Source: Bisbaumannia salifodinae | GTDB lineage: Bacteria > Pseudomonadota > Gammaproteobacteria > Pseudomonadales > Halomonadaceae | DNA: 64,000 bases | Assembly: GCF_039522585.1 (NCBI RefSeq) | Contig: NZ_BAAADR010000012.1 | Strand: one strand, 5' to 3' | Part shown: positions 37,953-48,015 of the stretch, in pieces | Position numbering within the stretch: the stretch's first letter is position 1 | Layout of the letters: each line of letters opens with the position of its first letter | Position numbers and translations under genes: made by a program | The notes under the pieces: generated by a model | Seen by the model: the letters and a program-made list of their open reading frames with translations, nothing else | Told to the model about the DNA's origin: nothing | The model's database searches: none

Positions 37953-38079
37953 AGCCATGCCAGCTGCGCTAGCCCGGCATGCGACCCCGCGGCGCAGACA
38001 AGGCCGCGCCAAGCCGGCTACAATAGCGCCTGCCGTGGCGATCCGCCGCAATCACTCGACTGCTCGCTAGGAAGGGTTC

Positions 38080-38826
38080 ATGGACAAGCGCACCACCCAC
38101 TTCGGCTTCCAGGAAGTGCCCGTCGGGGAGAAGGCCTCGCGGGTCGCCGATGTCTTCCACTCGGTCGCCGCGCGCTACGACCTGATGAACGACCTGATGT
38201 CCCTGGGCATCCACCGCATCTGGAAGCGCCTGACCATCGAGCGGGCCGGGGTGCGTCCGGGCCACCGGGTGCTGGATATCGCCGGCGGCACCGGCGACCT
38301 GACCCTGAAGTTCTCGCGCCTGGTGGGCCCCCGGGGCAAGGTGGTGCTGGCCGATATCAACGCCTCCATGCTCAACGTGGGCCGCGACAAGCTGCTCGAC
38401 AGCGGCGTCGGCGGCAACGTCGAGTATGTCCAGGCCAACGCCGAGTGCCTGCCCTTCCCGGACAACAGCTTCGACTGCATCACCATCGCCTTCGGCCTGC
38501 GCAACGTCACCGACAAGGACGCCGCCCTGCGCTCCATGGCCCGGGTGCTCAAGCCCGGCGGCCGCCTGCTGGTGCTGGAGTTCTCCAAGCCCCCCAGCGC
38601 CCTGCTCTCCAAGGTCTACGACGAGTACTCCTTCCGCCTGCTGCCCAGGATGGGCGAGCTGGTGGCCAAGGACCCGGACAGCTACCGCTACCTGGCCGAG
38701 TCGATCCGCATGCACCCGGATCAGGAGACCCTCAAGGGCATGATGGAGGCCGCGGGCCTCGAACGGGTCGAATACACCAATCTCACCGGCGGCATCGTCG
38801 CCCTGCACCGCGGGATCAAGCTCTGA
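38080..38826 (+). CDS. ubiE: Ubiquinone/menaquinone C-methyltransferase UbiE
   Basis: S-adenosylmethionine-dependent C-methylation in ubiquinone (and menaquinone) synthesis. The 248-residue product starts MDKRTTHFGFQEVPVGEKAS and has the SAM motif VLDIAGGTGDLTLKF and the UbiE signature YDLMNDLMSLGIHRIWKR. The ATG at 38080 follows AGGAAGGG. It is first in ubiE-ubiJ-ubiB. Confidence 0.98.
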   Translation: MDKRTTHFGFQEVPVGEKASRVADVFHSVAARYDLMNDLMSLGIHRIWKRLTIERAGVRPGHRVLDIAGGTGDLTLKFSRLVGPRGKVVLADINASMLNVGRDKLLDSGVGGNVEYVQANAECLPFPDNSFDCITIAFGLRNVTDKDAALRSMARVLKPGGRLLVLEFSKPPSALLSKVYDEYSFRLLPRMGELVAKDPDSYRYLAESIRMHPDQETLKGMMEAAGLERVEYTNLTGGIVALHRGIKL

Positions 38827-38829
38827 CCC

Positions 38830-39456
38830 ATGCTGCTGGCCGCCCTCGAATCCACGCTTAACGCCCTGCTCGCCCGGGACCCCGCGGCCCCGGGACGGCT
38901 CGCCCGCCTGAATGGTGGTCGCCTGCTGCTGCGTCTGGAGCGCCCCGCCCTCGCCGTGCTGGTGCATTTCCATGACCGGGGCCTGATGCTGCTGCGCGCC
39001 GAGGCGTGCGAGGAGCATGACGCCGATGCCATCGTCGAGCTGGACGCCGAGACCCTCGGCGAACTGCTCGGCGGCGAGTCGGTGGAACGGCTGATGTTCC
39101 GGGGCAAGCTGGCGGTACGCGGTCGCGTGCCGCTGCTGGAGCAGGCCCGCGACCTGCTGCTGGACCTCGACCTGGACTGGGAGGCGGAGCTGGCCGGCTG
39201 GCTGGGCGACGTGCCGGCCCATAGCCTCGCCGAAGGCCTCCGCCGCCTGACCCGCTGGGGGCTGCGCAGCCATCACGAGCTGCGCGCCGACCTGGGCGAG
39301 TACCTCAGCGAAGAGGTACGCCTGCTGCCCGCGCGGCGCCAGCTGGAGGTGCTGCGCGACCACCTCACCGAGCTGGAGGTGGCCACCGACCGCCTCGAGG
39401 CACGGCTGGCTCGCCTGCGCCGCCTGGCGCAAGCCGTCGAGGAGCCCACCCCATGA
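38830..39456 (+). CDS. ubiJ: Ubiquinone biosynthesis accessory factor UbiJ
   Basis: Lipid-binding accessory protein of the ubiquinone synthesis complex in the cytoplasm. The 208-residue product has an SCP2-like lipid-binding domain (about residues 15-115, FHDRGLMLLRAEACEEHDAD) and a C-terminal coiled coil (LEVLRDHLTELEVATDRLEA). It starts 3 bp after ubiE and overlaps ubiB by 4 bp (ATGA). Confidence 0.94.
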   Translation: MLLAALESTLNALLARDPAAPGRLARLNGGRLLLRLERPALAVLVHFHDRGLMLLRAEACEEHDADAIVELDAETLGELLGGESVERLMFRGKLAVRGRVPLLEQARDLLLDLDLDWEAELAGWLGDVPAHSLAEGLRRLTRWGLRSHHELRADLGEYLSEEVRLLPARRQLEVLRDHLTELEVATDRLEARLARLRRLAQAVEEPTP

Positions 39457-41075
39457 CCCTGCGCCTGGTGCGGATCTTCTGGGTGGTGACCCGCTACCGC
39501 CTGGATACCCTGATCCCCCTCGACCGCCTGCCCCTGCCGCTGCGCCTGCTGTTTATTCTCTCGCCACTGCGCCTGGTACCCATCGGCCAGCGCTCGCGCA
39601 GCGAGCGCCTGCGCCTGGCCCTGGAGGCCCTGGGGCCGATCTTCGTCAAGTTCGGCCAGATGCTCTCCACCCGCCGCGACCTGCTGCCCCCGGATATCGC
39701 CGACGAACTGCGCCGCCTGCAGGATCAGGTGCCCCCCTTCCCCGGCGAGGCCGCGGTGGCACGGGTCGAGGAAGAGCTGGAGATGAGCCTGACCGAGGCC
39801 TTCGCCCGCTTCGACAGCACGCCCCTGGCCTCCGCCTCCATCGCCCAGGTGCATGCCGCCACCCTGCATAGCGGCGAGGCCGTGGTGGTCAAGATCATCC
39901 GTCCCGGCATCGAACGGGTGATGCGCCAGGACATGGTACTGATGTACCGGGTGGCGCGGCTGCTCACCCTGGTGCCGGAGGCGCGCCGGCTGCGCCCCCT
40001 GGAGGTGGTTCGCGACTACGAGGCGACCCTGTTCGATGAGCTCGACCTGCACAAGGAGGCCGCCAACACCTCCCAGCTCAAGCGCAACTTCAAGGATTCG
40101 CCGCTGCTCTATGTGCCGGCCATTCACTGGCCGCTGACCCGCCGCGGCGTCATGGTCCAGGAGCGCATCCACGGCATCCCGGTAGCCGACCTGGCGGCCC
40201 TGGAGGCCCAGGGCACCGACCTCAAGAAGCTCGCCGAGCGGGGCGTGGAGATCTTCTTCACCCAGGTGTTTCGCGACAACTTCTTCCACGCCGACATGCA
40301 CCCGGGGAATATCTTCGTCACCGAAGGCAAGCCCCAGGATCCCCAGTACATCGCCATCGACTGCGGCATCGTCGGCAGCCTGACCCGCGAGGACCAGGAC
40401 TACCTGGCCCGCAACCTGCTGGCCTTCTTCCATCAGGACTACTACGAGGTGGCGGCGCTGCATATCGAGTCGGGCTGGGTCGGCGAGGGCACCCGGGCCA
40501 ACGAGTTCGCCGCCGCCATCCGCGCGGTATGCGAACCGATCCTCGAGAAACCCCTCAAGGACATCTCCTTCGGCCAGGTACTGCTGGGACTCTTCCAGAC
40601 CGCACGGCGCTTCAATATGGAGGTCCAACCACAACTGGTGCTACTGCAGAAGACCCTGCTCAATATCGAGGGCCTGGGGCGTCAGCTCTACCCGGACCTC
40701 GACCTGTGGAGCACCGCCAAGCCCTACCTGGAACGCTGGATGAAGGAGCGCGCCGGCCCCCGCGGCTTCCTGGAGTCGCTCAAGCGCCAGGCGCCGGAAC
40801 TGACCCGGCAACTGCCGGAGCTGCCGGTGCTGGCCCACCAGGCCCTGACCCAGGTGGAGGCGGAACGCCAGCAGCGCCGCCGCCAGAGCGATGCCCTCGC
40901 CGGCATGCGCCGCCACCTCAAGCATGCCGCCCGGGGCGCCCGCCGGCTGCGCTTCGGCGTGCTGCTGCTGGCCCTGGCCCTGGCCTGGCAGCCCCTGCTG
41001 GCCTGGGCCGGGCAGCAGCCCTGGCCGGTACTGGCCGCCGCGGCCCTGGGTGCCCTGCTGCTGGCCTGGCACTGA
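39453..41075 (+). CDS. ubiB: Ubiquinone biosynthesis protein UbiB (atypical kinase/ATPase)
   Basis: Membrane-bound ADCK-family ATPase needed for ubiquinone synthesis. The 540-residue product has the KxGQ motif (KFGQMLSTRRDLLP), the Ala-rich loop SASIAQVHAA, and the catalytic region FFHADMHPGNIFV. Two C-terminal membrane helices follow a basic stretch at about residues 500-540. Start overlaps the ubiJ stop. Confidence 0.97.
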   Translation: MTLRLVRIFWVVTRYRLDTLIPLDRLPLPLRLLFILSPLRLVPIGQRSRSERLRLALEALGPIFVKFGQMLSTRRDLLPPDIADELRRLQDQVPPFPGEAAVARVEEELEMSLTEAFARFDSTPLASASIAQVHAATLHSGEAVVVKIIRPGIERVMRQDMVLMYRVARLLTLVPEARRLRPLEVVRDYEATLFDELDLHKEAANTSQLKRNFKDSPLLYVPAIHWPLTRRGVMVQERIHGIPVADLAALEAQGTDLKKLAERGVEIFFTQVFRDNFFHADMHPGNIFVTEGKPQDPQYIAIDCGIVGSLTREDQDYLARNLLAFFHQDYYEVAALHIESGWVGEGTRANEFAAAIRAVCEPILEKPLKDISFGQVLLGLFQTARRFNMEVQPQLVLLQKTLLNIEGLGRQLYPDLDLWSTAKPYLERWMKERAGPRGFLESLKRQAPELTRQLPELPVLAHQALTQVEAERQQRRRQSDALAGMRRHLKHAARGARRLRFGVLLLALALAWQPLLAWAGQQPWPVLAAAALGALLLAWH

Positions 41076-41104
41076 ATTCGACCCTTGACCCTGGAGTGTC
41101 ATCG

Positions 41105-41437
41105 ATGAGCGATATCCTCGAACGACTCGAAGCTGTGCTGGACGAGCGCCGCCATGCCGACCCCCAGAGCTCCTATGTGGCCTCGCTGCATCACAAAGGG
41201 CTCAACAAGATCCTCGAGAAGATCGGCGAGGAGGCCACCGAGGCCCTGCTGGCCGCCAAGGACGCCGAGGCCGGCGGCGAGGCCGAGCGACAAGCCCTGG
41301 TCGCCGAAACCGCCGACCTGTGGTTTCATAGCCTGGTGATGCTATCGCACCTGGATATCTCGCATCGGGCGGTGCTGGAGGAGCTGGCACGCCGCTTCGG
41401 CATGTCCGGGCTGGACGAGAAGGCCGCCCGGCAATGA
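41105..41437 (+). CDS. hisE: Phosphoribosyl-ATP pyrophosphatase HisE
   Basis: Second step of histidine synthesis: hydrolyses phosphoribosyl-ATP to phosphoribosyl-AMP. The 110-residue product starts MSDILERLEAVLDERRHADP and has the MazG-like metal site GEEATEALLAAKD and ETADLWFHSLVML. I use the ATG at 41105; the frame extends upstream inside ubiB. In Pseudomonas hisI lies between ubiB and hisE, but only 29 bp separate them here, so hisI must be elsewhere. Confidence 0.96.
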   Translation: MSDILERLEAVLDERRHADPQSSYVASLHHKGLNKILEKIGEEATEALLAAKDAEAGGEAERQALVAETADLWFHSLVMLSHLDISHRAVLEELARRFGMSGLDEKAARQ

Positions 41438-41486
41438 CAATGCAAGTCAGGCTCCCGGCGAGCCGGCATCCTGAAGGAGAGAGACT

Positions 41487-41741
41487 ATGTTAGGCGGTAT
41501 CAGTATCTGGCAGCTGCTCATCGTACTCGGCATTATCATCCTGATCTTCGGCACCAAGAAGCTGCGCAACGTGGGCAGCGACCTGGGGGGCGCCGTCAAG
41601 GGCTTCAAGAGCGCCATGAGCGAGGAAGAGAAGAAGAAGGAAGAAGAGGCCAGCCAGGCTCAGGTGAGCCACGACGACAAGGGCAACACCTACGACGTCA
41701 AGGCCGAACAGAAGCCCGAGGAATCGGAAGAGCGCAAGTAA
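41487..41741 (+). CDS. tatA: Sec-independent translocase subunit TatA
   Basis: Forms the pore-like assembly that lets folded twin-arginine proteins cross the inner membrane. The 84-residue product has a short N-terminal membrane helix (ISIWQLLIVLGIIILIFGTK), the FGTKKLRN hinge, an amphipathic helix (VKGFKSAMSEEEKKKEEE) and an acidic tail. A GGAGAGAG ribosome site precedes the ATG. It is first in tatABC. Confidence 0.97.
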   Translation: MLGGISIWQLLIVLGIIILIFGTKKLRNVGSDLGGAVKGFKSAMSEEEKKKEEEASQAQVSHDDKGNTYDVKAEQKPEESEERK

Positions 41742-41747
41742 CCCGCC

Positions 41748-42254
41748 ATGTTCGATATCGGCTTTCTCGAGCTGCTGCTGATCGGCGTGGTGGGCCTGCT
41801 GGTGCTGGGTCCCGAGCGCCTGCCCAAGGCCGCCCGCACCCTGGGGCTATGGATCGGCAAGATCAAGCGTACCGTCTCCGGCATGCAGCGCGAGATCAGC
41901 GCTCAGCTGGAGGCAGAAGAGCTGCGCCAGAAGCTCAACGAACAGCAGAAGAAGCTCGACGAGAGCCTCGGCCAGGTCAAGCGCGGGGTGGAGAGCATCG
42001 GGGAGCCGGACGATACCCAGGCGGCCGGCAAGGCACCGGGATCGGCCACGCCGGAGGCCAAGGGCCCATCGAACCCACCCTCCGACCAGGAGGGGGAGCC
42101 CCGGGAGCACGCCAGCCCCCTGGAGCGCCTGGATGATGCCCTGGCGCGCAAGGCCCACCGCGACACGGCCGATGCCGCTTCCGACACCGAGGGCACTTCT
42201 GCCCGGCCCCAGGACAGTGCCGCTTCACGCGCCAAGGATTCCTCCGCCCCATGA
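41748..42254 (+). CDS. tatB: Sec-independent translocase subunit TatB
   Basis: With TatC forms the receptor for twin-arginine signal peptides. The 168-residue product starts MFDIGFLELLLIGVVGLLVL with the conserved GPERLP hinge, then an amphipathic helix, and a long Pro/Ser/Asp-rich tail. It starts 6 bp after tatA and overlaps tatC (ATGA). Confidence 0.97.
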   Translation: MFDIGFLELLLIGVVGLLVLGPERLPKAARTLGLWIGKIKRTVSGMQREISAQLEAEELRQKLNEQQKKLDESLGQVKRGVESIGEPDDTQAAGKAPGSATPEAKGPSNPPSDQEGEPREHASPLERLDDALARKAHRDTADAASDTEGTSARPQDSAASRAKDSSAP

Positions 42255-43063
42255 GCCAGAGCCCCGACCCCAAGGACCTCGCCCAGGCCCCGCTGATCGA
42301 GCACCTGATCGAGCTGCGCTCGCGGCTGATGCGGGCGGTGCTGGCGATCCTGGTGATCTTCCTCGGCCTCTACGCTTTCTCCAACGACATCTACACCTTC
42401 GTAGCCCAGCCGCTGATGGCGCTGCTGCCGGAAGGCTCCCAGATGATTGCCACCGAGGTGGCCTCGCCCTTCCTGGCACCCTTCAAGCTGACCCTGGTGG
42501 TAGCGGTCTTCGCCGCCATCCCCTATGTGCTGCACCAGGCCTGGGCCTTCGTCGCCCCGGGCCTCTACGATAATGAGAAGGCCCTGGCAGTGCCGCTGCT
42601 GGCCTCCAGCGTACTGCTCTTCTACGCCGGCGCCGCCTTCGCCTATTACGTGGTCTTCCCGCTGCTGTTCCAGTTCTTCACCCAGACCGGGCCGGAAGGC
42701 GTGACGGTGATGACCGATATCAATGCCTACCTCAACTTCGTTCTCAAGCTGTTCTTCGCCTTCGGGGTGGCCTTCGAGATCCCCATCGCCACCTTCCTGC
42801 TGATCGCCTCCGGCGCCACCACGGTGGAGAACCTCTCCAGGAAGCGGCCCTATATCTTCCTGGGCTGCTTCGTGGTGGGCATGCTGCTGACGCCCCCGGA
42901 CGTGATCTCCCAGAGCCTGCTGGCGGTGCCCATGTACCTGCTCTACGAGGTGGGCCTGCTGTTCGGCCGCCTGGCCCGCAAGCGCCGCGCCAAGTCAGAA
43001 GCCGAGGCCGCCGACGAACCGAGCGAGAGCAACAGCGAGAACGCCAACGACGACCGCGCCTAG
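42251..43063 (+). CDS. tatC: Sec-independent translocase subunit TatC
   Basis: Polytopic inner-membrane core of the twin-arginine translocase; reads the RR signal. The 270-residue product begins MSQSPDPKDLAQAPLIEHLI and has six predicted membrane helices with the LIEHLIELRSRLM start motif and PFLAPFKL. The charged C-terminal tail (about 30 residues) is cytoplasmic. A strong terminator follows 11 bp after the stop. Confidence 0.98.
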   Translation: MSQSPDPKDLAQAPLIEHLIELRSRLMRAVLAILVIFLGLYAFSNDIYTFVAQPLMALLPEGSQMIATEVASPFLAPFKLTLVVAVFAAIPYVLHQAWAFVAPGLYDNEKALAVPLLASSVLLFYAGAAFAYYVVFPLLFQFFTQTGPEGVTVMTDINAYLNFVLKLFFAFGVAFEIPIATFLLIASGATTVENLSRKRPYIFLGCFVVGMLLTPPDVISQSLLAVPMYLLYEVGLLFGRLARKRRAKSEAEAADEPSESNSENANDDRA

Positions 43064-43074
43064 GGCACCTGTCG

Positions 43075-43123
43075 CCCTAAAAAACCGCCGCCGTGGGCTA
43101 CCCACGGCGGCGGTTTTTTAGGG
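43075..43123. terminator. Bidirectional terminator after tatC
   Basis: Two 23-nt arms (43075-43097 and 43101-43123) are exact reverse complements around a 3-nt loop. The GC-rich core (CCGCCGCCGTGGG) is flanked by six A and six T, so it suits both strands. Confidence 0.95.
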
Positions 43124-43302
43124 TTCATCGCAGATCAGCGTGAAGCCACGACATGGCAGATCTCCGGCTTGTCATTGTGGGAGTCCGGATTCCGGACGAT
43201 TGGCGCCGACAGGCGCCTTGGTGCCTGCCAGATCGCCCTTCGGGCGATATCGCGCGGAATCCGCGCTCCCACGATAGTATTCACGCCAACGTGCGATGAA
43301 CC
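43122..43302. repeat. REP doublet (REPIN-like) element
   Basis: Outer arms GGTTCATCGCA and TGCGATGAACC are exact reverse complements. Inside are two inverted REP units, plus at 43177-43217 and minus at 43232-43272. Both have GTGGGAG, then a CGGATTCCG palindrome, CGAT, and a second hairpin. The stems differ but pair: TCCGGA-TTCCGGA against CGCGGA-TTCCGCG, and GGCGCC-GACA-GGCGCC against ATCGCCC-GAA-GGGCGAT. The unit resembles Pseudomonas REPs of the GTGGGAGC type. No RAYT transposase is in the window. Confidence 0.8.
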
Positions 43303-43343
43303 TTTTTTATGCCTGGGAAACGCTGAACGGCCGACTTGGCTCC

Positions 43344-43535
43344 GGGCAAGGAAGGCGAGCGATTTCGCCGGGGCGCTGGGGTGCAGCGAGCCGGGTAGCG
43401 CAACTCGACAGGGATGTCGAGTTAAGACATGCGCGTCTGCGACCGGCGAGAGGGACCTCGGTCCGGCCTGGTGCGCGTCACCCGGCTCGCGGAGCCAACG
43501 GGGTTTCGGCCCGGTGCGAGCGAGCCTCCTTGCCC
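43344..43535 (+). repeat. Structured intergenic repeat, family R1, copy B (diverged)
   Basis: Outer arms GGGCAAGGA / TCCTTGCCC. Inside are GCGAGCCGGGT / ACCCGGCTCGC and the perfect hairpin AACTCGACA-GGGA-TGTCGAGTT. Motifs shared with copies A and C are CGACAGGGATGTCG, GGCGAGAGGGACCTCGGTCC and GGGTTTCG. It lies between the convergent tatC and elbB. Confidence 0.75.
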
Positions 43536-43608
43536 GTAGGCACAGGACACAAAGCCCAGGGCATAGGGCACAAGGCGCTCGAAGCTTCCAAGCTCCGGTA
43601 TCGCCGGC

Positions 43609-44271
43609 TTAGGCCATCAGCTCGTCCAGCTTGTCCACCAGCTTGAAGATGCCCTCCCCCGCCTCGCTGATGCGGCTGGCCAGCATATAGGCCGGGGTGG
43701 TCACCACCCGGTTCTCGTGGTCGACGACGATATCGTCCACCGCGCAGCTGCGATGCAGGCCGCCCATGCTGCTGATGGCACCGGCCACCCCCGGGTCGTT
43801 GCCCACGGTCACGGCGATGCCGCTGCCCAGCAGCTTGGGCACCAGCACCGGGGCGATGCACATCAGGCCGATAGGCTTGCGCGCCTCATGGAAGGGCACC
43901 ACGGCATCACGCAGCTGCGCCAGCACCTCCATGTCGGAGCCGGCCAGGGCGAAGTCGCAGAGGTTCTTGGCCACCCCGAAGCCACCGGGCAGCACCAGGC
44001 CGTCGAAGGCCTCGGCATCCAGCTCGGCCAGGGGGCTGATCTCGCCCCGGGCCAGGCGCCCCGCCTCTACCAGGACGTTGCGGGTCTCGCCCTCCACCGC
44101 CTCGCCGCGGTGATGGTCGATCACCTCCCGCTGGGCGATATCCGGGGCGAAACAGCGATACTCGATGCCCCGCTGATCCAGGCGCAGCAGGGTCAGGGTC
44201 GTCTCGTAGATCTCGGCGCCATCCTGGACACCGCACCCGGCAAGAATCACCGCTACCTTCTTGGTCATCAT
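43609..44271 (-). CDS. elbB: Glyoxalase ElbB (DJ-1/PfpI-like)
   Basis: Member of the DJ-1/PfpI fold; the E. coli homologue has weak glyoxalase activity and was linked to isoprenoid synthesis. The 220-residue product starts MMTKKVAVILAGCGVQDGAE and has the nucleophile-elbow cysteine in PIGLMCIAPVLVP, plus LVLPGGFGVAKNLCDFA. A second ATG follows directly, so the start could be 44268. It is divergent from hemB by 225 bp, which hold promoters but no other gene I can support. Confidence 0.94.
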   Translation of the reverse strand: MMTKKVAVILAGCGVQDGAEIYETTLTLLRLDQRGIEYRCFAPDIAQREVIDHHRGEAVEGETRNVLVEAGRLARGEISPLAELDAEAFDGLVLPGGFGVAKNLCDFALAGSDMEVLAQLRDAVVPFHEARKPIGLMCIAPVLVPKLLGSGIAVTVGNDPGVAGAISSMGGLHRSCAVDDIVVDHENRVVTTPAYMLASRISEAGEGIFKLVDKLDELMA

Positions 44272-44496
44272 CGACTCCTCGCATTCGGCCCGACCCGCGG
44301 GCCCCAGGGAAACAGTGGAGACCTTACTCTAGAGGCTCGCCCGGGGTGCGACAAGCGGCGCCTGCCGAGGCTCGGGCCGCCCTGATATACTGCCTTCCCA
44401 TGCCCCCCAGGGGCCCCATCGATTCCTCCCGCCGCTGTCACCGAACTGTCATCGCCATGGGCGATAGTCGGATGACGGGGCGGCCTCGACCGGAGA

Positions 44497-45513
<1,017 letters not shown>

Positions 45514-45552
45514 TGACGGGGCCGTGCCTCGTCATCACCCGAGGAGACACGG

Positions 45553-47748
45553 ATGACGACGCTGCACGGCCCTCACACCTCCCATACCGCCCAGGCTCCC
45601 CTACGCGGGGAGCCCGCCGGCGAGCTGCGCCTCAACCGCCACCGCCCCGGCATCAAGGCCAAGCCGCTGCCGGCCCCGGAGGCGGCCCTGGACGACCCGG
45701 CCCTGTATATCAACCGCGAACTCTCCCACCTGGAGTTCAATATCCGGGTGCTGGAGCAGGCCCTGGATCCGGCCCATCCGCTGCTCGACCGCCTGCGCTT
45801 CCTGCTGATCTTCTCCTCCAACCTGGACGAGTTCTTCGAGATCCGCGTCGCCGGTTTCAAGCACAGCCTGGCCCTCGGCCGTGACGAGAGCGGCGCCGAC
45901 GGCCTGCCGGTGCCCCAGTTGCTGGCGGAGATCTCGCGGCTGACCCATGAGCAGGTGGGGCGCCAGTACCGTATCCTCAACGAGCTGCTGCTGCCGGCCC
46001 TGGAGGAGCAGGGCATCCGCTTCCGACGCCGGGACGCCTGGACCGAGGAGCAGGCGGCCTGGGTGGCGGACTACTTCGAGTCGCGGATCCTGCCGGTGAT
46101 CAGCCCCATCGGCCTGGATCCCTCCCACCCCTTCCCGCGGCTGGTCAACAAGAGCCTCAACTTTATCGTCGAGCTGGAGGGCAAGGACGCCTTCGGCCGC
46201 GAGGGCGGACTGGCCATTCTGCCCGCCCCGCGCTCGCTGCCGCGGCTGATCGGCTTGCCCGAATCACTCTGCGAGGAAGGCGTGAAGGAGTATGTCTTCC
46301 TCTCCTCGATGATCCACGCCCATGCCGGCGAGGTCTTCCCCGGCATGAAGGTGCAGGGGTGCTATCAGTTTCGCCTGACCCGCAATGCCGACCTCTCGGT
46401 GGATCCCGAGGCGGTCTCGGACCTGGCCTCGGCGCTGCGCGGCGAGCTGCTGGCCAGGCGCTACGGCAGCGGCGTGCGCCTGGAGATGGCCGACAACTGC
46501 CCCGAGGAACTGGCCAGCTTCCTGCTCAAGCAGTTCGAGCTGGAGGAGAGCGACCTCTATCGGGTCAACGGCCCGGTCAACCTGACCCGCATGATGGCGG
46601 TGATCGACGACGTGGCGCGCGCCGAGCTGGTCTACCGCCCCTTCACCCCGAGCCTACCTAAGGCGCTGAGCCGGGGCGGCAGCCTCTTCGACGCCATCGC
46701 CGGCGGCGATATCCTGCTCCATCACCCCTTCCAGTCCTTCGCCCCGGTGGAGGACCTGCTGGCGGAGGCGGCCCGGGACCCGGAGGTGCTGGCCATCAAG
46801 CAGACCCTCTACCGCACCGGCGCCGACTCGCCGATCGTCGGCGCCCTGGTGGAGGCGGCCCGGGGCGGCAAGGAGGTCACGGTGGTGATCGAGCTGCGGG
46901 CGCGCTTCGACGAGGCGGACAACCTGGCCCTGGCGGCCAAGCTGCAGGAGGCCGGGGCCATCGTCATCTACGGGGTGATGGCCTACAAGACCCACGCCAA
47001 GCTGCTGCATATCGTGCGCCGCGAGCGGGGCGGGCTGCGCTACTATGCCCACCTGGGCACCGGCAACTATCACACCAAGACGGCACGCCTCTACACCGAC
47101 TACAGCCTCTTCACCGCCGACCCGGTACTCTGCGAGGACGTCTTCCAGCTCTTCCAGCAGCTCTCGGGGATGGGCAAGCAGCGGCGCATCGATGCCCTGC
47201 TGCATGCCCCCTTCACCCTCCACGAGGGCCTGGTGGCGATGATCGACCGGGAGGCGGAACACGCCCGCCAGGGACGCCGTGCCCACCTGATCATCAAGTG
47301 CAACTCGCTGACCGAGCCCAAGCTGATCCGCGCCCTCTACCGGGCCTCCAAGGCGGGGGTGGAGTGCGACCTGATCATCCGCGGCCAGTGCTGCCTGCGC
47401 CCGGGGGTGCCGGGCATCTCGGAGACGATCCGCGTGCGCTCCATCGTCGGGCGCTTCCTGGAGCATACCCGGGTCTTCTACTTCCATAACGACGGCAAGG
47501 GCGAGGTATGGGGCTCCAGCGCCGACTTCATGACCCGCAACATGTTCCACCGGGTGGAGACCTGCTTCCCGCTGCGCGACAGGAAGCTGGCCGCCCGGGT
47601 GCGCAAGGACCTGGAGACCTATCTGGTGGATAACTGCCAGAGCTGGCTGCTGCAGCCCGATGGCAGCTACCTGAAGCAGCACCCCGGCGAGGCGGCGCCG
47701 ATCAGCGCTCAGGAGACCCTGCTCTACGCCTATGCCACCAAGGCATAG
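45553..47748 (+). CDS. ppk1: Polyphosphate kinase 1
   Basis: Makes inorganic polyphosphate from ATP, reversibly, at the inner membrane. The 731-residue product has the N-terminal helical domain (INRELSHLEFNIRVLEQALD), LIFSSNLDEFFEIRVAGFKH, and two phospholipase D-like domains with the catalytic histidines in THAKLLHIVRRE and LEHTRVFYFHNDG. It follows hemB closely. ppx, its usual partner, is 10 kb away here. Its last codons are repeated as an 11-bp tandem array after the stop. Confidence 0.98.
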   Translation: MTTLHGPHTSHTAQAPLRGEPAGELRLNRHRPGIKAKPLPAPEAALDDPALYINRELSHLEFNIRVLEQALDPAHPLLDRLRFLLIFSSNLDEFFEIRVAGFKHSLALGRDESGADGLPVPQLLAEISRLTHEQVGRQYRILNELLLPALEEQGIRFRRRDAWTEEQAAWVADYFESRILPVISPIGLDPSHPFPRLVNKSLNFIVELEGKDAFGREGGLAILPAPRSLPRLIGLPESLCEEGVKEYVFLSSMIHAHAGEVFPGMKVQGCYQFRLTRNADLSVDPEAVSDLASALRGELLARRYGSGVRLEMADNCPEELASFLLKQFELEESDLYRVNGPVNLTRMMAVIDDVARAELVYRPFTPSLPKALSRGGSLFDAIAGGDILLHHPFQSFAPVEDLLAEAARDPEVLAIKQTLYRTGADSPIVGALVEAARGGKEVTVVIELRARFDEADNLALAAKLQEAGAIVIYGVMAYKTHAKLLHIVRRERGGLRYYAHLGTGNYHTKTARLYTDYSLFTADPVLCEDVFQLFQQLSGMGKQRRIDALLHAPFTLHEGLVAMIDREAEHARQGRRAHLIIKCNSLTEPKLIRALYRASKAGVECDLIIRGQCCLRPGVPGISETIRVRSIVGRFLEHTRVFYFHNDGKGEVWGSSADFMTRNMFHRVETCFPLRDRKLAARVRKDLETYLVDNCQSWLLQPDGSYLKQHPGEAAPISAQETLLYAYATKA

Positions 47749-47781
47749 CAAAGGCGAAGCAAAGGCGAAGCAAAGGCGCAG
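47739..47781 (+). repeat. Tandem repeat growing out of the ppk1 3' end
   Basis: Units CAAGGCATAG, CAAAGGCGAAG, CAAAGGCGAAG and CAAAGGCGCAG follow one another; the first is the end of ppk1 with its stop codon. Confidence 0.7.
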
Positions 47782-47795
47782 GGTACTCGGTACCG

Positions 47796-47973
47796 CCGTA
47801 CTGGCTTGCTCGCTTCTCTCCAGGACGAAACCCTGACGCTACGCTCGCGACTGACGCGTCGGGCCGGACCGAGGTCCCTCTCGCCGGCCCTGGATGCGAC
47901 ATCCCTGTCGATCCCCGCTAGTCGCTCGCGTCTCGTCAGCGTCCTGGCGACGTCGCTTCGCCAGCCAGTGCGG
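47796..47973 (-). repeat. Structured intergenic repeat, family R1, copy C
   Basis: Reverse complement of copy A (1210-1389), differing at about 15 positions over the 155-bp core. The outermost arms are different in sequence from copy A but complementary to each other: CCGTACTGGCT (47796-47806) and AGCCAGTGCGG (47963-47973), with one G-T type pair. It lies between the convergent ppk1 and DUF3087 genes. Confidence 0.8.
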
Positions 47974-48015
47974 CTCATCCCACTCACCAGCGAGCCGGCG
48001 GATCAAACAACCCGA

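Noticed and set aside
43169..43646. Plus-strand frames of 116-147 codons between tatC and elbB
   Set aside because: They run through a REP doublet and an R1 repeat; coding is explained by repeat sequence without stops.
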